A program made the position numbers and the translations under genes. This document shows, in pieces, positions 40,843-48,943 of a DNA stretch of 64,000 nt. Where the stretch lies: the NCBI GenBank assembly GCA_019449595.1, contig JAGRPL010000004.1, positions 558,001 through 622,000 of the forward strand, in the 5' to 3' direction. The notes beneath the pieces were generated by a model, which saw nothing but the letters and a program-made list of their open reading frames with translations, made no database searches and was not told where the DNA came from. Origin of the DNA: Rhodoferax sp. (GTDB lineage Bacteria; Pseudomonadota; Gammaproteobacteria; Burkholderiales; Burkholderiaceae_C). Numbering within the stretch: the stretch's first letter is position 1; each line of letters begins with the position of its first letter.

Positions 40843-40867
40843 GCCGCGCTTTTCAACCGGAAATCCG

Positions 40868-40895
40868 GCAAACCGGGCTCAAATGCCCGGTTTGC
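40868..40895. promoter_or_regulatory. 11-bp perfect inverted repeat in the sigma-54 region
   Basis: GCAAACCGGGC (40868-40878) and GCCCGGTTTGC (40885-40895) are separated by six bases. It lies about 26 bases upstream of the sigma-54 promoter, a place where an activator, IHF or an autorepressor could act. Confidence 0.55.
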
Positions 40896-40927
40896 GGGGT
40901 GGGGCGCGGACAGGGCGGTGCGCCAGG

Positions 40928-40966
40928 TGTGCCAGCGCGCGGGACAGGCTGTGCCAAAACGGAACA
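40928..40966. promoter_or_regulatory. Candidate upstream activator sites, two copies
   Basis: TGTGCC-N7-GGGACA (40928-40946) and TGTGCC-N5-GGAACA (40950-40966) are imperfect inverted repeats of the same half-site. Their starts are 22 bases apart, about two helical turns, and they sit about 90-130 bases upstream of the sigma-54 promoter, as expected for an NtrC-class activator. Confidence 0.55.
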
Positions 40967-41100
40967 GTCGGGTGGAATTTCCGGTTGAAACAGCGTGCGC
41001 CACAGGCGCACAATGCAAGACTTGCCGCCGCAGCCGTAGCGGCAAGGCTGGAGATGGTGCACCCATCCCGTGCCCCCGAATCATCAGGAGACAAACGGCC

Positions 41101-43068
41101 ATGCCATCCAACGCCCTGCAGGAACGACCGGTGCCCAGTGTGCTGCGCGAAGCACGCCGCCAGTTGATGAACCGTGGCAGCTTGCCACCTGATCTCATCG
41201 CACCCGAGCTGGCGCGCTCCTGGCTGCGCAGCTGGCAGGCGGGCCTGCAGCCCTGCGGCCGCATGCCGGGCGCGCCCAATGCGTCGGCTGCCCAACTGGC
41301 GCGGGAGCTGGAGCGCCAGCGCGAGCTGGTGGCCCATGCCCGGCCGGTGATGGAATTCCTGTACGAGCAAACCCGTGACACCGACAGCATGGGCATCCTG
41401 GCCGGCGCCGACGGCATGCTGCTGCACACCTTTGGCGATCCGCAATTCATTGGCCGTGCCGAGCGGGTGGCCCTGCGTCCGGGCGCGAGCTGGCACGAGC
41501 AGTACCGGGGCACCAATGCCATTGGCACGGCGCTGACCGATGACCGGGCGGTGGTGGTGCATGCCGACGAGCATTATCTGGAGCGCAACGGCTTCCTGAC
41601 CTGCGCTGCCGTGCCCATTCACGACTCCCATGGCTGCCTGCTGGGGGCGCTGGACGTTTCGGGCGACCACCGTGGTTACCACCGCCACACCCTGGGTCTG
41701 GTGCGTTCGGCCGCCCGCATGATCGAACACCGCCTGTTTGACACCCGTCACGACCCGCGCCAGTGGCGCGGCCTGCGGCTGCGTTTCCATGTCCAGCCCG
41801 AAGGCATTGGCACGGTGGCCGAAGGCCTGCTGGCCGTGCGCGAGGACGGTTCCCTGGCTGGCGCCAATGCTGCCGCGCTGGATCTGCTGGGCCTGGACTG
41901 GCCCGGCCTGCCCGCGGTGCGGCTGGGCCAGGTTCTGGCCGAGTCGCTGGACCGTTTACTGGACTGGTCCCAGCGTGCCAGTTCCACGCCGCACGTGGTG
42001 CACACGGCGTCCGGGCGCGCCGTCTGGGTGCGGGTGGAGGCCGGTTGCCTGACCGGCTCCCTGCACCCGGATCGCCACCGGGAGCGCACGGTGGCGGGTG
42101 TGCCGTCACGGGAGCAGCCGGCCGATGCCCTGGCCAGCCTGGACACGGGGGACGCGGTGCTGCAGGCCGCCATTGCACGGGCCCGCAAGGTCATGGACAA
42201 GCCGATCGCGCTGCTCCTGCAGGGCGAGTCGGGCGTGGGCAAGGAGCTGTTTGCCCGCGCGGTGCACGAAAGCAGCGCACGCCGGGGGCAGGCCTTTGTG
42301 GCCGTGAACTGCGCGGCCCTGCCGGAGAACCTGATCGAAGCCGAGCTGTTTGGTTACCAGGGCGGCGCCTTCACGGGGGCGCGGCGCGAAGGCGCGCCGG
42401 GGCGCATCCGCGAAGCGCATGGCGGCACGCTGTTCCTGGACGAGATTGGCGACATGCCGCTGGCCCTGCAGGCCCGCCTGCTGCGGGTGCTACAGGAGCG
42501 TGAGGTGGTGCCGCTGGGTGGCGGCAAGCCGGTGGCGGTGGACTTCTGCCTCATATGCGCCACCCACCGCGACTTGCCTGCGGAACTGGCCAGCGGGCGC
42601 TTCCGGGAGGACCTGTATTACCGCCTGAACGGCCTGACCCTGCTGCTGCCGGCCCTGCGGGATCGCACCGACCTGGACCATCTGCTGGCACGGACCCTGC
42701 AGACGCTGCTGCCCGATCGCAACGTGGCCGTGGCGCCGGACGTGCTGCAGGCCCTGCGCAGCTACCGCTGGCCGGGGAATATCCGCCAGCTGGTCAATGC
42801 CCTGCGCACTGCCTGCGCCTTGCTGGATGCCCACGAGGGGGTGATTGGCTGGGAGCAGTTGCCCGACGACCTGGTGCGCGCACTGAAAACTCCGGTGTCG
42901 CCGCTGGCTGTCAACGGGGCGCTGGAGGACGAGGCGCCCCTGGATCTGCGCACCCTGTCGCGCCAGACCATAGGCCGCACAGTCGCGGACTGCGAGGGCA
43001 ACCTGTCGGAGGCAGCGCGCCGCCTGGGCATCAGCCGCAACACGCTGTACCGCAAGCTGCGGGAGTGA
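41101..43068 (+). CDS. Sigma-54-dependent activator, AcoR-like
   Basis: This 655-residue NtrC-class activator has an N-terminal GAF-type sensor region (GQ-like LAGADGMLLHTFGDP, followed by GTNAIGTALTDDRAVVVHADEHYL), an AAA+ domain with Walker A GESGVGKE near residue 376, the sigma-54-contact loop GAFTGA, Walker B LFLDEIGDMP, and a C-terminal Fis HTH (LSEAARRLGISRNTLYRKL). It is closest to AcoR, the acetoin catabolism activator. Its target should be the divergent aldehyde dehydrogenase. Acetoin or an aldehyde/alcohol may be the effector; this is inferred. Confidence 0.92.
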   Translation: MPSNALQERPVPSVLREARRQLMNRGSLPPDLIAPELARSWLRSWQAGLQPCGRMPGAPNASAAQLARELERQRELVAHARPVMEFLYEQTRDTDSMGILAGADGMLLHTFGDPQFIGRAERVALRPGASWHEQYRGTNAIGTALTDDRAVVVHADEHYLERNGFLTCAAVPIHDSHGCLLGALDVSGDHRGYHRHTLGLVRSAARMIEHRLFDTRHDPRQWRGLRLRFHVQPEGIGTVAEGLLAVREDGSLAGANAAALDLLGLDWPGLPAVRLGQVLAESLDRLLDWSQRASSTPHVVHTASGRAVWVRVEAGCLTGSLHPDRHRERTVAGVPSREQPADALASLDTGDAVLQAAIARARKVMDKPIALLLQGESGVGKELFARAVHESSARRGQAFVAVNCAALPENLIEAELFGYQGGAFTGARREGAPGRIREAHGGTLFLDEIGDMPLALQARLLRVLQEREVVPLGGGKPVAVDFCLICATHRDLPAELASGRFREDLYYRLNGLTLLLPALRDRTDLDHLLARTLQTLLPDRNVAVAPDVLQALRSYRWPGNIRQLVNALRTACALLDAHEGVIGWEQLPDDLVRALKTPVSPLAVNGALEDEAPLDLRTLSRQTIGRTVADCEGNLSEAARRLGISRNTLYRKLRE

Positions 43069-43069
43069 G

Positions 43070-43387
43070 TCAGCCGGCGGCCGCGTCCAGCGGCTCCAGG
43101 CCATGCCGGCTGCGGGCCCGGTGGCAGGCGTCGGAGCCTTCCTCGAATTCGCGGCACGGGGAGGGCCGCCATTCGTAGATGCCGCAGCCTACCGCTTCAC
43201 CCACCTTGCCGGTGAGCGCCGCGCAGCGGATGGGAACGTGGTCGGTCCCCCGCATGCGGGCCGTGCTGCCGTTGACTTCCACCGCCAGCCCGCTGGGCAC
43301 GCGCCCGCCCATGTCGTCGAGTTCGTAGACCGCAAAGTCCACGCGGAAGCAGGCGCAGCAGGCGCCACAGGTGGTGCAGGCACTCAC
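43070..43387 (-). CDS. YkgJ-family cysteine cluster protein
   Basis: This 105-residue protein has the CxxCxxCC motif at the start (C4, C7, C10, C11 and C13) and a second cysteine set in GCGIYEWRPSPCREF, typical of zinc- or iron-sulfur-binding YkgJ proteins. The function is unknown. It is the last gene of the argD-argF run, 12 bases after argF, and its stop is 2 bases from the convergent activator gene. Confidence 0.88.
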   Translation of the reverse strand: MSACTTCGACCACFRVDFAVYELDDMGGRVPSGLAVEVNGSTARMRGTDHVPIRCAALTGKVGEAVGCGIYEWRPSPCREFEEGSDACHRARSRHGLEPLDAAAG

Positions 43388-43399
43388 GCGCAGGTGTCC

Positions 43400-44320
43400 T
43401 CAGCTCTGGCGGCCCAGCAGCAGGTATTCCATCAGGGCCTTCTGCACGTGCATGCGGTTTTCTGCTTCATCCCACACCACGGACTGGGGCCCGTCGATGA
43501 CCTCGGCCTGTACCTCTTCACCCCGGTGTGCGGGCAGGCAGTGCATGAACAGGGCGTCGGGCTGCGCGGCCGCCATCATGCGGGTGTCCACGCACCAGGC
43601 GGCAAAGGCCTTGCGTCGCGCCTCGTTCTCGGCTTCGTAGCCCATGCTGGTCCAGACATCGGTGGTGACCAGGTCGGCGCCGGCACAGGCGTCCATCGGA
43701 TTGCTATAAGTTTCATAGCTGCCTGCGCCCATTCCGTTTGGCGTGGTGGCCACTTTCTCGTCCAGTTCATAGCCGTTGGGGGTGCTCACGCGCAGGTGGA
43801 AACCCAGCAGGGCGGCGGCCTGCAGCCAGGTGTTGGCCATGTTGTTGCCGTCGCCCACCCAGGCCACGGTCTTGCCCTGGATGGAGCCGCGGTGCTCAAT
43901 GTAGGTGAAGATGTCGGCCAGGATCTGGCAGGGGTGGAACTCGTTGGTCAGGCCGTTGATGACCGGCACGCGCGAGTGGGCGGCAAAGCGCTCGATCTTG
44001 GTTTGCTCGAAGGTGCGGATCATCACCAGGTCGGTCATGCGGCTGATGACCTTGGCGCTGTCCTCAATCGGCTCGGCGCGGCCCAGCTGGCTGTCGCCCG
44101 TGGTCAGGTGCACCACGCTGCCGCCCATCTGGTACATGCCGGCCTCGAAGCTCACGCGGGTGCGGGTGGAGGCCTTCTCGAAAATCATGGCCAGTGTGCG
44201 GTCCACCAGCGGGTGGTGTTTTTCGTAGGACTTGAATTTCTTCTTGATCAGGGCCGCCCGCTCAAACAGGTAGGCGTATTCGTCGGCGCTGAGGTCACTG
44301 AATTGCAGGTAATGTTTCAT
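43400..44320 (-). CDS. argF: Ornithine carbamoyltransferase
   Basis: It joins ornithine and carbamoyl phosphate to citrulline in arginine synthesis. The 306-residue enzyme has the carbamoyl phosphate loop STRTR (51-55), HPCQ in the middle, and the ornithine-side HCLPAHRGEEV. Residues 193-206 are encoded by element copy E, in antisense orientation, and give NGMGAGSYETYS; that loop is about four residues longer than in Pseudomonas by my alignment from memory. It lies 33 bases after argD. Confidence 0.96.
   Translation of the reverse strand: MKHYLQFSDLSADEYAYLFERAALIKKKFKSYEKHHPLVDRTLAMIFEKASTRTRVSFEAGMYQMGGSVVHLTTGDSQLGRAEPIEDSAKVISRMTDLVMIRTFEQTKIERFAAHSRVPVINGLTNEFHPCQILADIFTYIEHRGSIQGKTVAWVGDGNNMANTWLQAAALLGFHLRVSTPNGYELDEKVATTPNGMGAGSYETYSNPMDACAGADLVTTDVWTSMGYEAENEARRKAFAAWCVDTRMMAAAQPDALFMHCLPAHRGEEVQAEVIDGPQSVVWDEAENRMHVQKALMEYLLLGRQS
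43703..43743 (+). repeat. Dispersed 41-bp element, copy E (inside argF, antisense)
   Basis: It starts GCTATAAGTTTCATAGCTG and continues TGCGCCCATTCCGTTTGG. It has intact GCTAT/ATAGC arms. It is nearly the same as copy H (54 kb), with about ten differences in 41. It lies opposite to the argF coding strand and is translated in frame. Confidence 0.78.
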
Positions 44321-44353
44321 GGGGTATGGCGGGCAATCGGTTGGGACACGCGC

Positions 44354-45568
44354 TCAGGCCTGGAGCAGCTTCTGGATCAGGGGACACAGGATGGCCACGA
44401 TTTCGTCGGCTTCGGCCGTGGTCAGGATCAGGGAGGGCACGAGGCGGACCACCGTCTCGGCCGTCACGCTGATCAGCAGGCCGTGGTCGGCGCATTCCTG
44501 CACCAGCGCGGCGCAGGGCTTGGACAGGTCCACACCCAGCATCAGTCCCTGGCCACGGACTTCCTTCACGGCACCGCTGGCCAGCTCGGCCGCCAGGGCT
44601 TTCTCCAGGGCCGCTTTCAGGTGGGCGCCCACCGTGGCCGCATTGGCCAGCAGCTTCTGCTCTTCCATGATGCGGATGGTTTCCACGCCGGCGCGCATGG
44701 CCAGCGGATTGCCGCCAAAGGTGCTGCCGTGGTTGCCGGGTGCAAAGATGCTGGCGGCCTTGGGGCCGGCCACCACCGCGCCCACTGGCACGCCCGAACC
44801 CAGGCCCTTGGCCAGGGGCATGACGTCGGGCTGGATGCCGGCCCACTGGTGGGCGAACCACTTGCCGGTGCGGCCCATGCCGCACTGCACTTCGTCGATC
44901 ATCAGCAGCCAGTCGCGCTCGTTGCACAGGGCGCGCACGTCGCGCAGGTAGTCCATGTGCATGGGGTTGATGCCGCCTTCGCCCTGGATGGCTTCGAAGA
45001 ACACAGCCACCACATTGGGGTTGCCCTCGGTGGCGGCCTTGAGCTGTTCGATGTTGTTGATGGGCACGCGGATGAAGCCTTCCACCAGCGGGCCGAAGCC
45101 AGCTTGCACCTTGGGGTTGCCGGTGGCGCTGAGTGTGGCAATGGAGCGGCCATGGAAGGCTTTCTCGTAGACCACGATCTCGGGGCGCTCAATGCCCTTG
45201 TCGTGGCCGAACTTGCGTGCCAGCTTGAGCGCGGCCTCGTTGGCCTCCAGGCCCGTGGAGCAGAAGAACACATTGCTCATGCCCGAGCGCTCAACCAGCA
45301 GCTTGGCGAGTTCTTCCTGCAGGGTGACGTGGTAGTAGTTGGAGGTGTGGATGAGCTTGGTCACCTGGTCCTGCAGGGCGGCCACCAGCTTGGGGTGGTT
45401 GTGCCCCACGGTGTTGACGGCAATACCACCGAGCGCATCCAGGTAGGCGCGGCCCTGGGTGTCCCAGACGCGGCAACCCTGGCCATGCGTGAAGGCAATG
45501 GGCAGGCGGCCATAGGTGTTCATCACGTGGGGTGAAGACGGTGCGGCGGGTTGCGTGGCGGCGGTCAT
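44354..45568 (-). CDS. argD: Acetylornithine transaminase
   Basis: It transfers an amino group from glutamate to N-acetylglutamate semialdehyde in arginine synthesis, and often acts on succinyl-diaminopimelate too. The 404-residue class III PLP aminotransferase has FCSTGLEANEAALKLAR (PLP phosphate contact), IDEVQCGMGRTG, and the Schiff-base lysine in PLAKGLGSG. The start is ATG 45568 (MTAATQPAAP). The open frame continues upstream to 46012 but without similarity. It is the first gene of the argD-argF-ykgJ run. Confidence 0.95.
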   Translation of the reverse strand: MTAATQPAAPSSPHVMNTYGRLPIAFTHGQGCRVWDTQGRAYLDALGGIAVNTVGHNHPKLVAALQDQVTKLIHTSNYYHVTLQEELAKLLVERSGMSNVFFCSTGLEANEAALKLARKFGHDKGIERPEIVVYEKAFHGRSIATLSATGNPKVQAGFGPLVEGFIRVPINNIEQLKAATEGNPNVVAVFFEAIQGEGGINPMHMDYLRDVRALCNERDWLLMIDEVQCGMGRTGKWFAHQWAGIQPDVMPLAKGLGSGVPVGAVVAGPKAASIFAPGNHGSTFGGNPLAMRAGVETIRIMEEQKLLANAATVGAHLKAALEKALAAELASGAVKEVRGQGLMLGVDLSKPCAALVQECADHGLLISVTAETVVRLVPSLILTTAEADEIVAILCPLIQKLLQA

Positions 45569-45681
45569 GTAGAGGCTCCGGGTTGGCTCAGAAACAAGGC
45601 GGCCCAACTCAAACAGAGGCTGGTTGGGCCGTTGAAGCCTGATTTTAGGCGCATCGCCCGATCGGGGCCGGTGACAAATTG

Positions 45682-45696
45682 GCATCACAGTGATGC
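45682..45696. promoter_or_regulatory. 15-bp perfect palindrome upstream of argD
   Basis: GCATCAC-A-GTGATGC lies 114 bases before the argD start, in the divergent spacer to the DUF3579 gene. It looks like a dimeric operator. I cannot name the regulator; it does not match the ArgR box I know. Confidence 0.5.
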
Positions 45697-45717
45697 GGTG
45701 TTGCCTGGCACGCCAAG

Positions 45718-45735
45718 CTGTCATCTTCATGACAG
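45718..45735. promoter_or_regulatory. CTGTCAT / ATGACAG inverted repeat
   Basis: CTGTCAT, four bases and ATGACAG form a 7-bp inverted repeat next to TAGAAT (45746-45751), a possible -10 of the DUF3579 gene. The half-site resembles a PhoB half-site, but PhoB boxes are direct repeats, so that assignment is not made. Confidence 0.4.
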
Positions 45736-45808
45736 TTGCGGGGGGTAGAATTCCCCGCATGGCACAACATGCCGGTTCCGTCCGAGAGCCGCGATATACG
45801 TCCAACCG

Positions 45809-46153
45809 ATGGCTTCCACACCTCCCAAAGAACTCTATATCCTGGGGTTGACCCGACAGGGCAAAACGTTCCGTCCCAGTGATTGGGCCGAACGCCTGGC
45901 AGGGGTGATGAGCCAATTCCGTCCGGGCGGACCACAACCCGGCAGCCATCTGGGCTACTCGCCCTGGTGCATTCCCACCGCCATCGGCGCAGTGAAATGC
46001 GTGATCATCCACAGCGACTTGCGCGACTACGACGTCATGGCGTGGGACTTTTGCATGAACTTTGCGAAAGACAACGATCTGCAGGTCAGCGAGACCCGGC
46101 CCGAACTGCCGGCCGGTGCACCGGCCCGCGACCCCGCCACCGGGCGCGGCTAA
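45809..46153 (+). CDS. DUF3579-family protein
   Basis: This 114-residue protein begins MASTPPKELYILGLTRQGKTFRPSDWAERLAG and has LVCxxPA-like text in SPWCIPTAIGAVKCVIIHSDLRDYDVMAWDFCMNFA. DUF3579 is a small beta-proteobacterial family usually found next to argF/argD, as here. The function is unknown. It is divergent from argD with a 240-base spacer that carries two inverted repeats. Confidence 0.85.
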   Translation: MASTPPKELYILGLTRQGKTFRPSDWAERLAGVMSQFRPGGPQPGSHLGYSPWCIPTAIGAVKCVIIHSDLRDYDVMAWDFCMNFAKDNDLQVSETRPELPAGAPARDPATGRG

Positions 46154-46189
46154 CCTTCAACGGGCGCAATGCGCCGCCGCCACACCACC

Positions 46190-46489
46190 TTATGCGGTGG
46201 TGTCGAACAGGGCTCCCGCCATCTTGTCGCTGGTCTTGAAAACGGCCAGATTGGCCAGGAACGCGTTTTTGGCCTGCAGCTGGGTCACCACGTCGGTTTC
46301 CAGTGCGGGGCCTTCCACGTCCGAGCGGGTGAGGGACGTGGTCACGCCACCGCCGGCCTGCGCGCTCTGCACAACTTCCTGGCGGTGGAACTCGGCGGTT
46401 GCGAGGTTCGCAATGTTGTGCGCAGACGCGTTGAGCTGCGTCTGCGCGGCGTTCATGCCCGAGAGGGAGATGGAGGCAATGGAAGTCAT
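46190..46489 (-). CDS. Flagellar rod-like miniprotein
   Basis: This 99-residue protein joins the two ends of flagellar rod proteins without the middle domain. The N-terminus MTSIASISLSGMNAAQTQLNASAHNIANLATAEFHRQ matches the Flg_bb_rod motif (SG-hydrophobic-x6-D/NASAHNIAN). The C-terminus ETDVVTQLQAKNAFLANLAVFKTSDKMAGALFD resembles FlgC. No other flagellar genes lie nearby. It is probably a stand-alone FlgC/FlgB-like mini-rod protein common in related species; the role is unknown. Confidence 0.72.
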   Translation of the reverse strand: MTSIASISLSGMNAAQTQLNASAHNIANLATAEFHRQEVVQSAQAGGGVTTSLTRSDVEGPALETDVVTQLQAKNAFLANLAVFKTSDKMAGALFDTTA

Positions 46490-46566
46490 GTCAAATTCCC
46501 GCGTGCGGACTGCCCGCATGCCCATTTGAGCACAAATTCCCCGCGCTGGCATCCCCCGGGGATGCT

Positions 46567-47217
46567 TCAGGCTGCCACAGCGGCGCGTGGCTGGTTGGCG
46601 GCAACGCTCACCAGACCCTTGATCTGGGTCTGGGCACCGGCCACAGCTGCAGCTTTGGCGTCTTCGCCCATGGCCAGACCTTCGGCGCGCACAAACTGCA
46701 CGTCGGTGATGCCGAAGAAGCCGAACACGGTTTGCAGGTAGCTTTCCTGGTGTTCCATGGCACGGCCCGCGTCGCTGGTGGAATACACGCCGCCGCGGGT
46801 CGATGCGACGAGCACCGTCTTACCACCGGCCAGCCCCTGGGGACCTTTCTCGGTGTATTTGAAGGTGCGGCCGGCCTGGGCCACGCGGTCAATCCAGGCC
46901 TTGAGCTGGCTGGGAATGGCGAAGTTGTACAGGGGGGCTCCCACCACGATGACGTCCGCGGCGAGGAACTGGCTGACCAGCGCTTCCGACAGGGCGTTTT
47001 CGCGCTGCTGCACCGGGCTCAGGGTGGCGTCCTGTGCGCCCAAGCGAAAGCCCAGGGAGTCGATGGACAGGTGGCTGGGCGCGTTTTCTGCCAGGTCGAG
47101 GTAGTCCACCACCGTACCGGGGTGGGCGGCCACCCACTGGGCAACGATGTGGCCGGTGAGTTGGCGGGAAACCGAGTTGTCGCCCAGGACGCTGGAATCA
47201 ATGTGAAGCAGTTTCAT
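46567..47217 (-). CDS. azoR: FMN-dependent NADH-azoreductase
   Basis: This 216-residue flavodoxin-fold oxidoreductase begins [21 protein letters not shown] and has the FMN contacts of Azo[19 protein letters not shown] and the STRGG loop. It reduces quinones and azo compounds and probably defends against thiol-specific stress. It is divergent from a LysR gene, and the LysR box at 47272-47286 lies between them. Confidence 0.93.
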   Translation of the reverse strand: MKLLHIDSSVLGDNSVSRQLTGHIVAQWVAAHPGTVVDYLDLAENAPSHLSIDSLGFRLGAQDATLSPVQQRENALSEALVSQFLAADVIVVGAPLYNFAIPSQLKAWIDRVAQAGRTFKYTEKGPQGLAGGKTVLVASTRGGVYSTSDAGRAMEHQESYLQTVFGFFGITDVQFVRAEGLAMGEDAKAAAVAGAQTQIKGLVSVAANQPRAAVAA

Positions 47218-47271
47218 GATTAATCTCTCTTAGAACCACGGTGTGTGGCAACGGATTAATTGTGATGGTGA

Positions 47272-47286
47272 TATCAATATTTGATA
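47272..47286. promoter_or_regulatory. LysR-type operator (T-N11-A)
   Basis: TATCAA-TAT-TTGATA is a perfect 6-bp inverted repeat with the exact T-N11-A geometry of LysR-regulator sites. It lies between azoR (start 47217, minus) and the LysR gene (start 47339, plus), 55 and 53 bases from each. Confidence 0.72.
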
Positions 47287-47338
47287 AGTAGGCGAAAATG
47301 CGATTCATTGTCTCGAATATGTAGCGAATGGAGCGCCC

Positions 47339-48259
47339 ATGCAGGATCTCAACGACATGGTGTACTTTGCGGAGGTGGTGGACCGCAAGGGGTTTGCGGC
47401 AGCGGGCCGTGCACTGGGCGTGCCCAAGTCCCGGCTGTCGCGGCGGGTGGCCGAACTGGAAGCCCGTCTGGGGGTGCGTCTGTTGCAGCGCACCACGCGC
47501 AAGCTGTCGCTGACCGGCGCGGGTGAGCTGTACCACCGGCACTGCGCGGCCATCCGCGACGAGGCCCTGGCCGCTGCCGATGCCGTGGCCCATATCCAGA
47601 CCGTGCCGCGCGGCACCGTGCGGGTGACCTGTCCGGTCACGCTGGCGCAGTCCACCATAGGGCCCTTGCTGCCGGCGTTTCTGGCCCAGAACCCCCTGGT
47701 CCGGGTGGAAATGCAGGTGACCAACCGGGTGGTGGATCTGCTGGAAGACGGGGTGGATGTGGCCCTGCGGGTGCGCACCGACCTGGGCGAGAGCGCCAGC
47801 CTGGTGGTCAAGAACCTGGGCACCACGCAGTCCTGGCTGGTGGCCAGCCCGACCCAGTTGGCGCGCGAAGGGCGACCCGCCACGGTGCAAGACCTGGCGC
47901 GGCTGTCGACGGTGGCCATGTCCTGCACGGATGGCCGCTCGGCCTGGTGGCTGCAGGGCCCCGGCGGGCACGCCTACGAATTCCAGCACCGCCCCTGCTA
48001 CACGGCCGACGATTTGCTCACACTCAAGTTCGCCGTGGTGGCGGGCACCGGCATTTGCGTGCTGCCGGACTACATGTGCCAGGAAGAACTGGCGGACCAG
48101 CGCCTGGTGCCGGTGCTCCCGGGCTGGTCGCCCCGGCCGGGCGTGGTGCATGCGGTGTTTCCGTCCCGCCGGGGGCTGGTGCCCGCCGTGCGGCAATTTC
48201 TGGATTTTCTGGGCAATCACATGCTGGGTGAGCGCATCATCAACATTCCCAAGGGTTGA
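47339..48259 (+). CDS. LysR-family transcriptional regulator
   Basis: This 306-residue regulator has the typical N-terminal HTH (MQDLNDMVYFAEVVDRKGFAAAGRALGVPKSRLSRRVAELEARLGVRLLQRTTRKLSLT in pieces) and a type 2 periplasmic-binding-like effector domain. It is divergent from azoR, and the operator in the spacer implies control of azoR and of its own gene. The inducer could be a quinone or electrophile; that is inferred from the target. Confidence 0.9.
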   Translation: MQDLNDMVYFAEVVDRKGFAAAGRALGVPKSRLSRRVAELEARLGVRLLQRTTRKLSLTGAGELYHRHCAAIRDEALAAADAVAHIQTVPRGTVRVTCPVTLAQSTIGPLLPAFLAQNPLVRVEMQVTNRVVDLLEDGVDVALRVRTDLGESASLVVKNLGTTQSWLVASPTQLAREGRPATVQDLARLSTVAMSCTDGRSAWWLQGPGGHAYEFQHRPCYTADDLLTLKFAVVAGTGICVLPDYMCQEELADQRLVPVLPGWSPRPGVVHAVFPSRRGLVPAVRQFLDFLGNHMLGERIINIPKG

Positions 48260-48277
48260 TACAACGGAGGTGGCAAC

Positions 48278-48817
48278 ATGGCCAAGCGCGCGTTTCCTTT
48301 GTCCAAGGTCTATGGTCTGCTGGAGCCGGGGCCGGTGGTGCTGCTCACCACCGCGCGCAAAGGGCAGGCCAACGTGATGGCGCTGTCCTGGCTCACCATG
48401 ATGGAGTTCGAGCCGCCGCTGGTGGGCTGCATCGTCAGCGGCCGCGACTTCAGCTTTGCCGCACTCAAGGCCACCCGTCAGTGCGTGCTCAACATCCCGA
48501 CAGCGGAGCTGGCTAGCCAGGTGGTGGGCTGCGGCAACACCTCCGGGCGCCAGGTGGACAAGTTTGCGTCCTTCGGGTTGACGCCGGTGGCCGCGTCGCT
48601 GGTGGAGGCGCCGCTCATTGCCGAGTGCTACGCCAACCTGGAATGCCGGGTGGTCGACACGCGGCTGGTGAACCGCTACAACTTTTTCGTGCTGGAGGTA
48701 CTGAAGGCCTGGATGGATCCGGCTCGCAAAGACCAGCCGCGCACGCTGCACCACCGGGGGCGCGGCGCGTTCATGGTGGCCGGAGAGACCATCACCCTGC
48801 CGTCCCGGATGAAGTGA
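48278..48817 (+). CDS. Flavin reductase family protein
   Basis: This 179-residue protein belongs to the FMN-binding split-barrel flavin reductases: VVLLTTARKGQANVMALSWLTMMEFEPPLVGC is the characteristic N-terminal part, followed by FVLEVLKAW near the end. It could supply reduced flavin or act as a small oxidoreductase. A GGAGG ribosome site (48265-48269) precedes ATG 48278. It follows the LysR gene by 18 bases and may be cotranscribed. Confidence 0.85.
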   Translation: MAKRAFPLSKVYGLLEPGPVVLLTTARKGQANVMALSWLTMMEFEPPLVGCIVSGRDFSFAALKATRQCVLNIPTAELASQVVGCGNTSGRQVDKFASFGLTPVAASLVEAPLIAECYANLECRVVDTRLVNRYNFFVLEVLKAWMDPARKDQPRTLHHRGRGAFMVAGETITLPSRMK

Positions 48818-48838
48818 GGGCGAAAAGCGCGCGGGCAC

Positions 48839-48863
48839 AAAAAAGCCGTCTTGCGACGGCTTT
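48839..48863. terminator. Rho-independent terminator of rpsT (and the flavin reductase)
   Basis: GCCGTC-TTGC-GACGGC forms a stem at 48845-48860. On the minus strand it is followed by six T (the A run at 48839-48844), a good terminator for rpsT. On the plus strand only TTT follows, so it ends the flavin reductase mRNA more weakly. Confidence 0.85.
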
Positions 48864-48943
48864 CCTGCTTTGCTGGTAGCGCACCCGTTACAAACGGCGC
48901 GCGGGGTGTTTTGAGGGCCCTGCGCGTGCGATGTGCCTAAAAA

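Larger units (their letters stand above)
40750..41100. other. 351-bp regulatory intergenic region
   Basis: This gene-free stretch lies between the divergent aldehyde dehydrogenase and its sigma-54 activator. It holds a sigma-54 promoter (40828-40842), two spaced activator-like sites (40928-40946 and 40950-40966), an 11-bp inverted repeat (40868-40895), a long-distance inverted pair (40851-40864 with 40977-40990) and a small inverted repeat (40995-41011). I see no small open frame with coding signs. Confidence 0.7.

Noticed and set aside
45718..45735. PhoB box upstream of DUF3579
   Set aside because: The CTGTCAT half-sites are inverted, while PhoB boxes are 11-base direct repeats.
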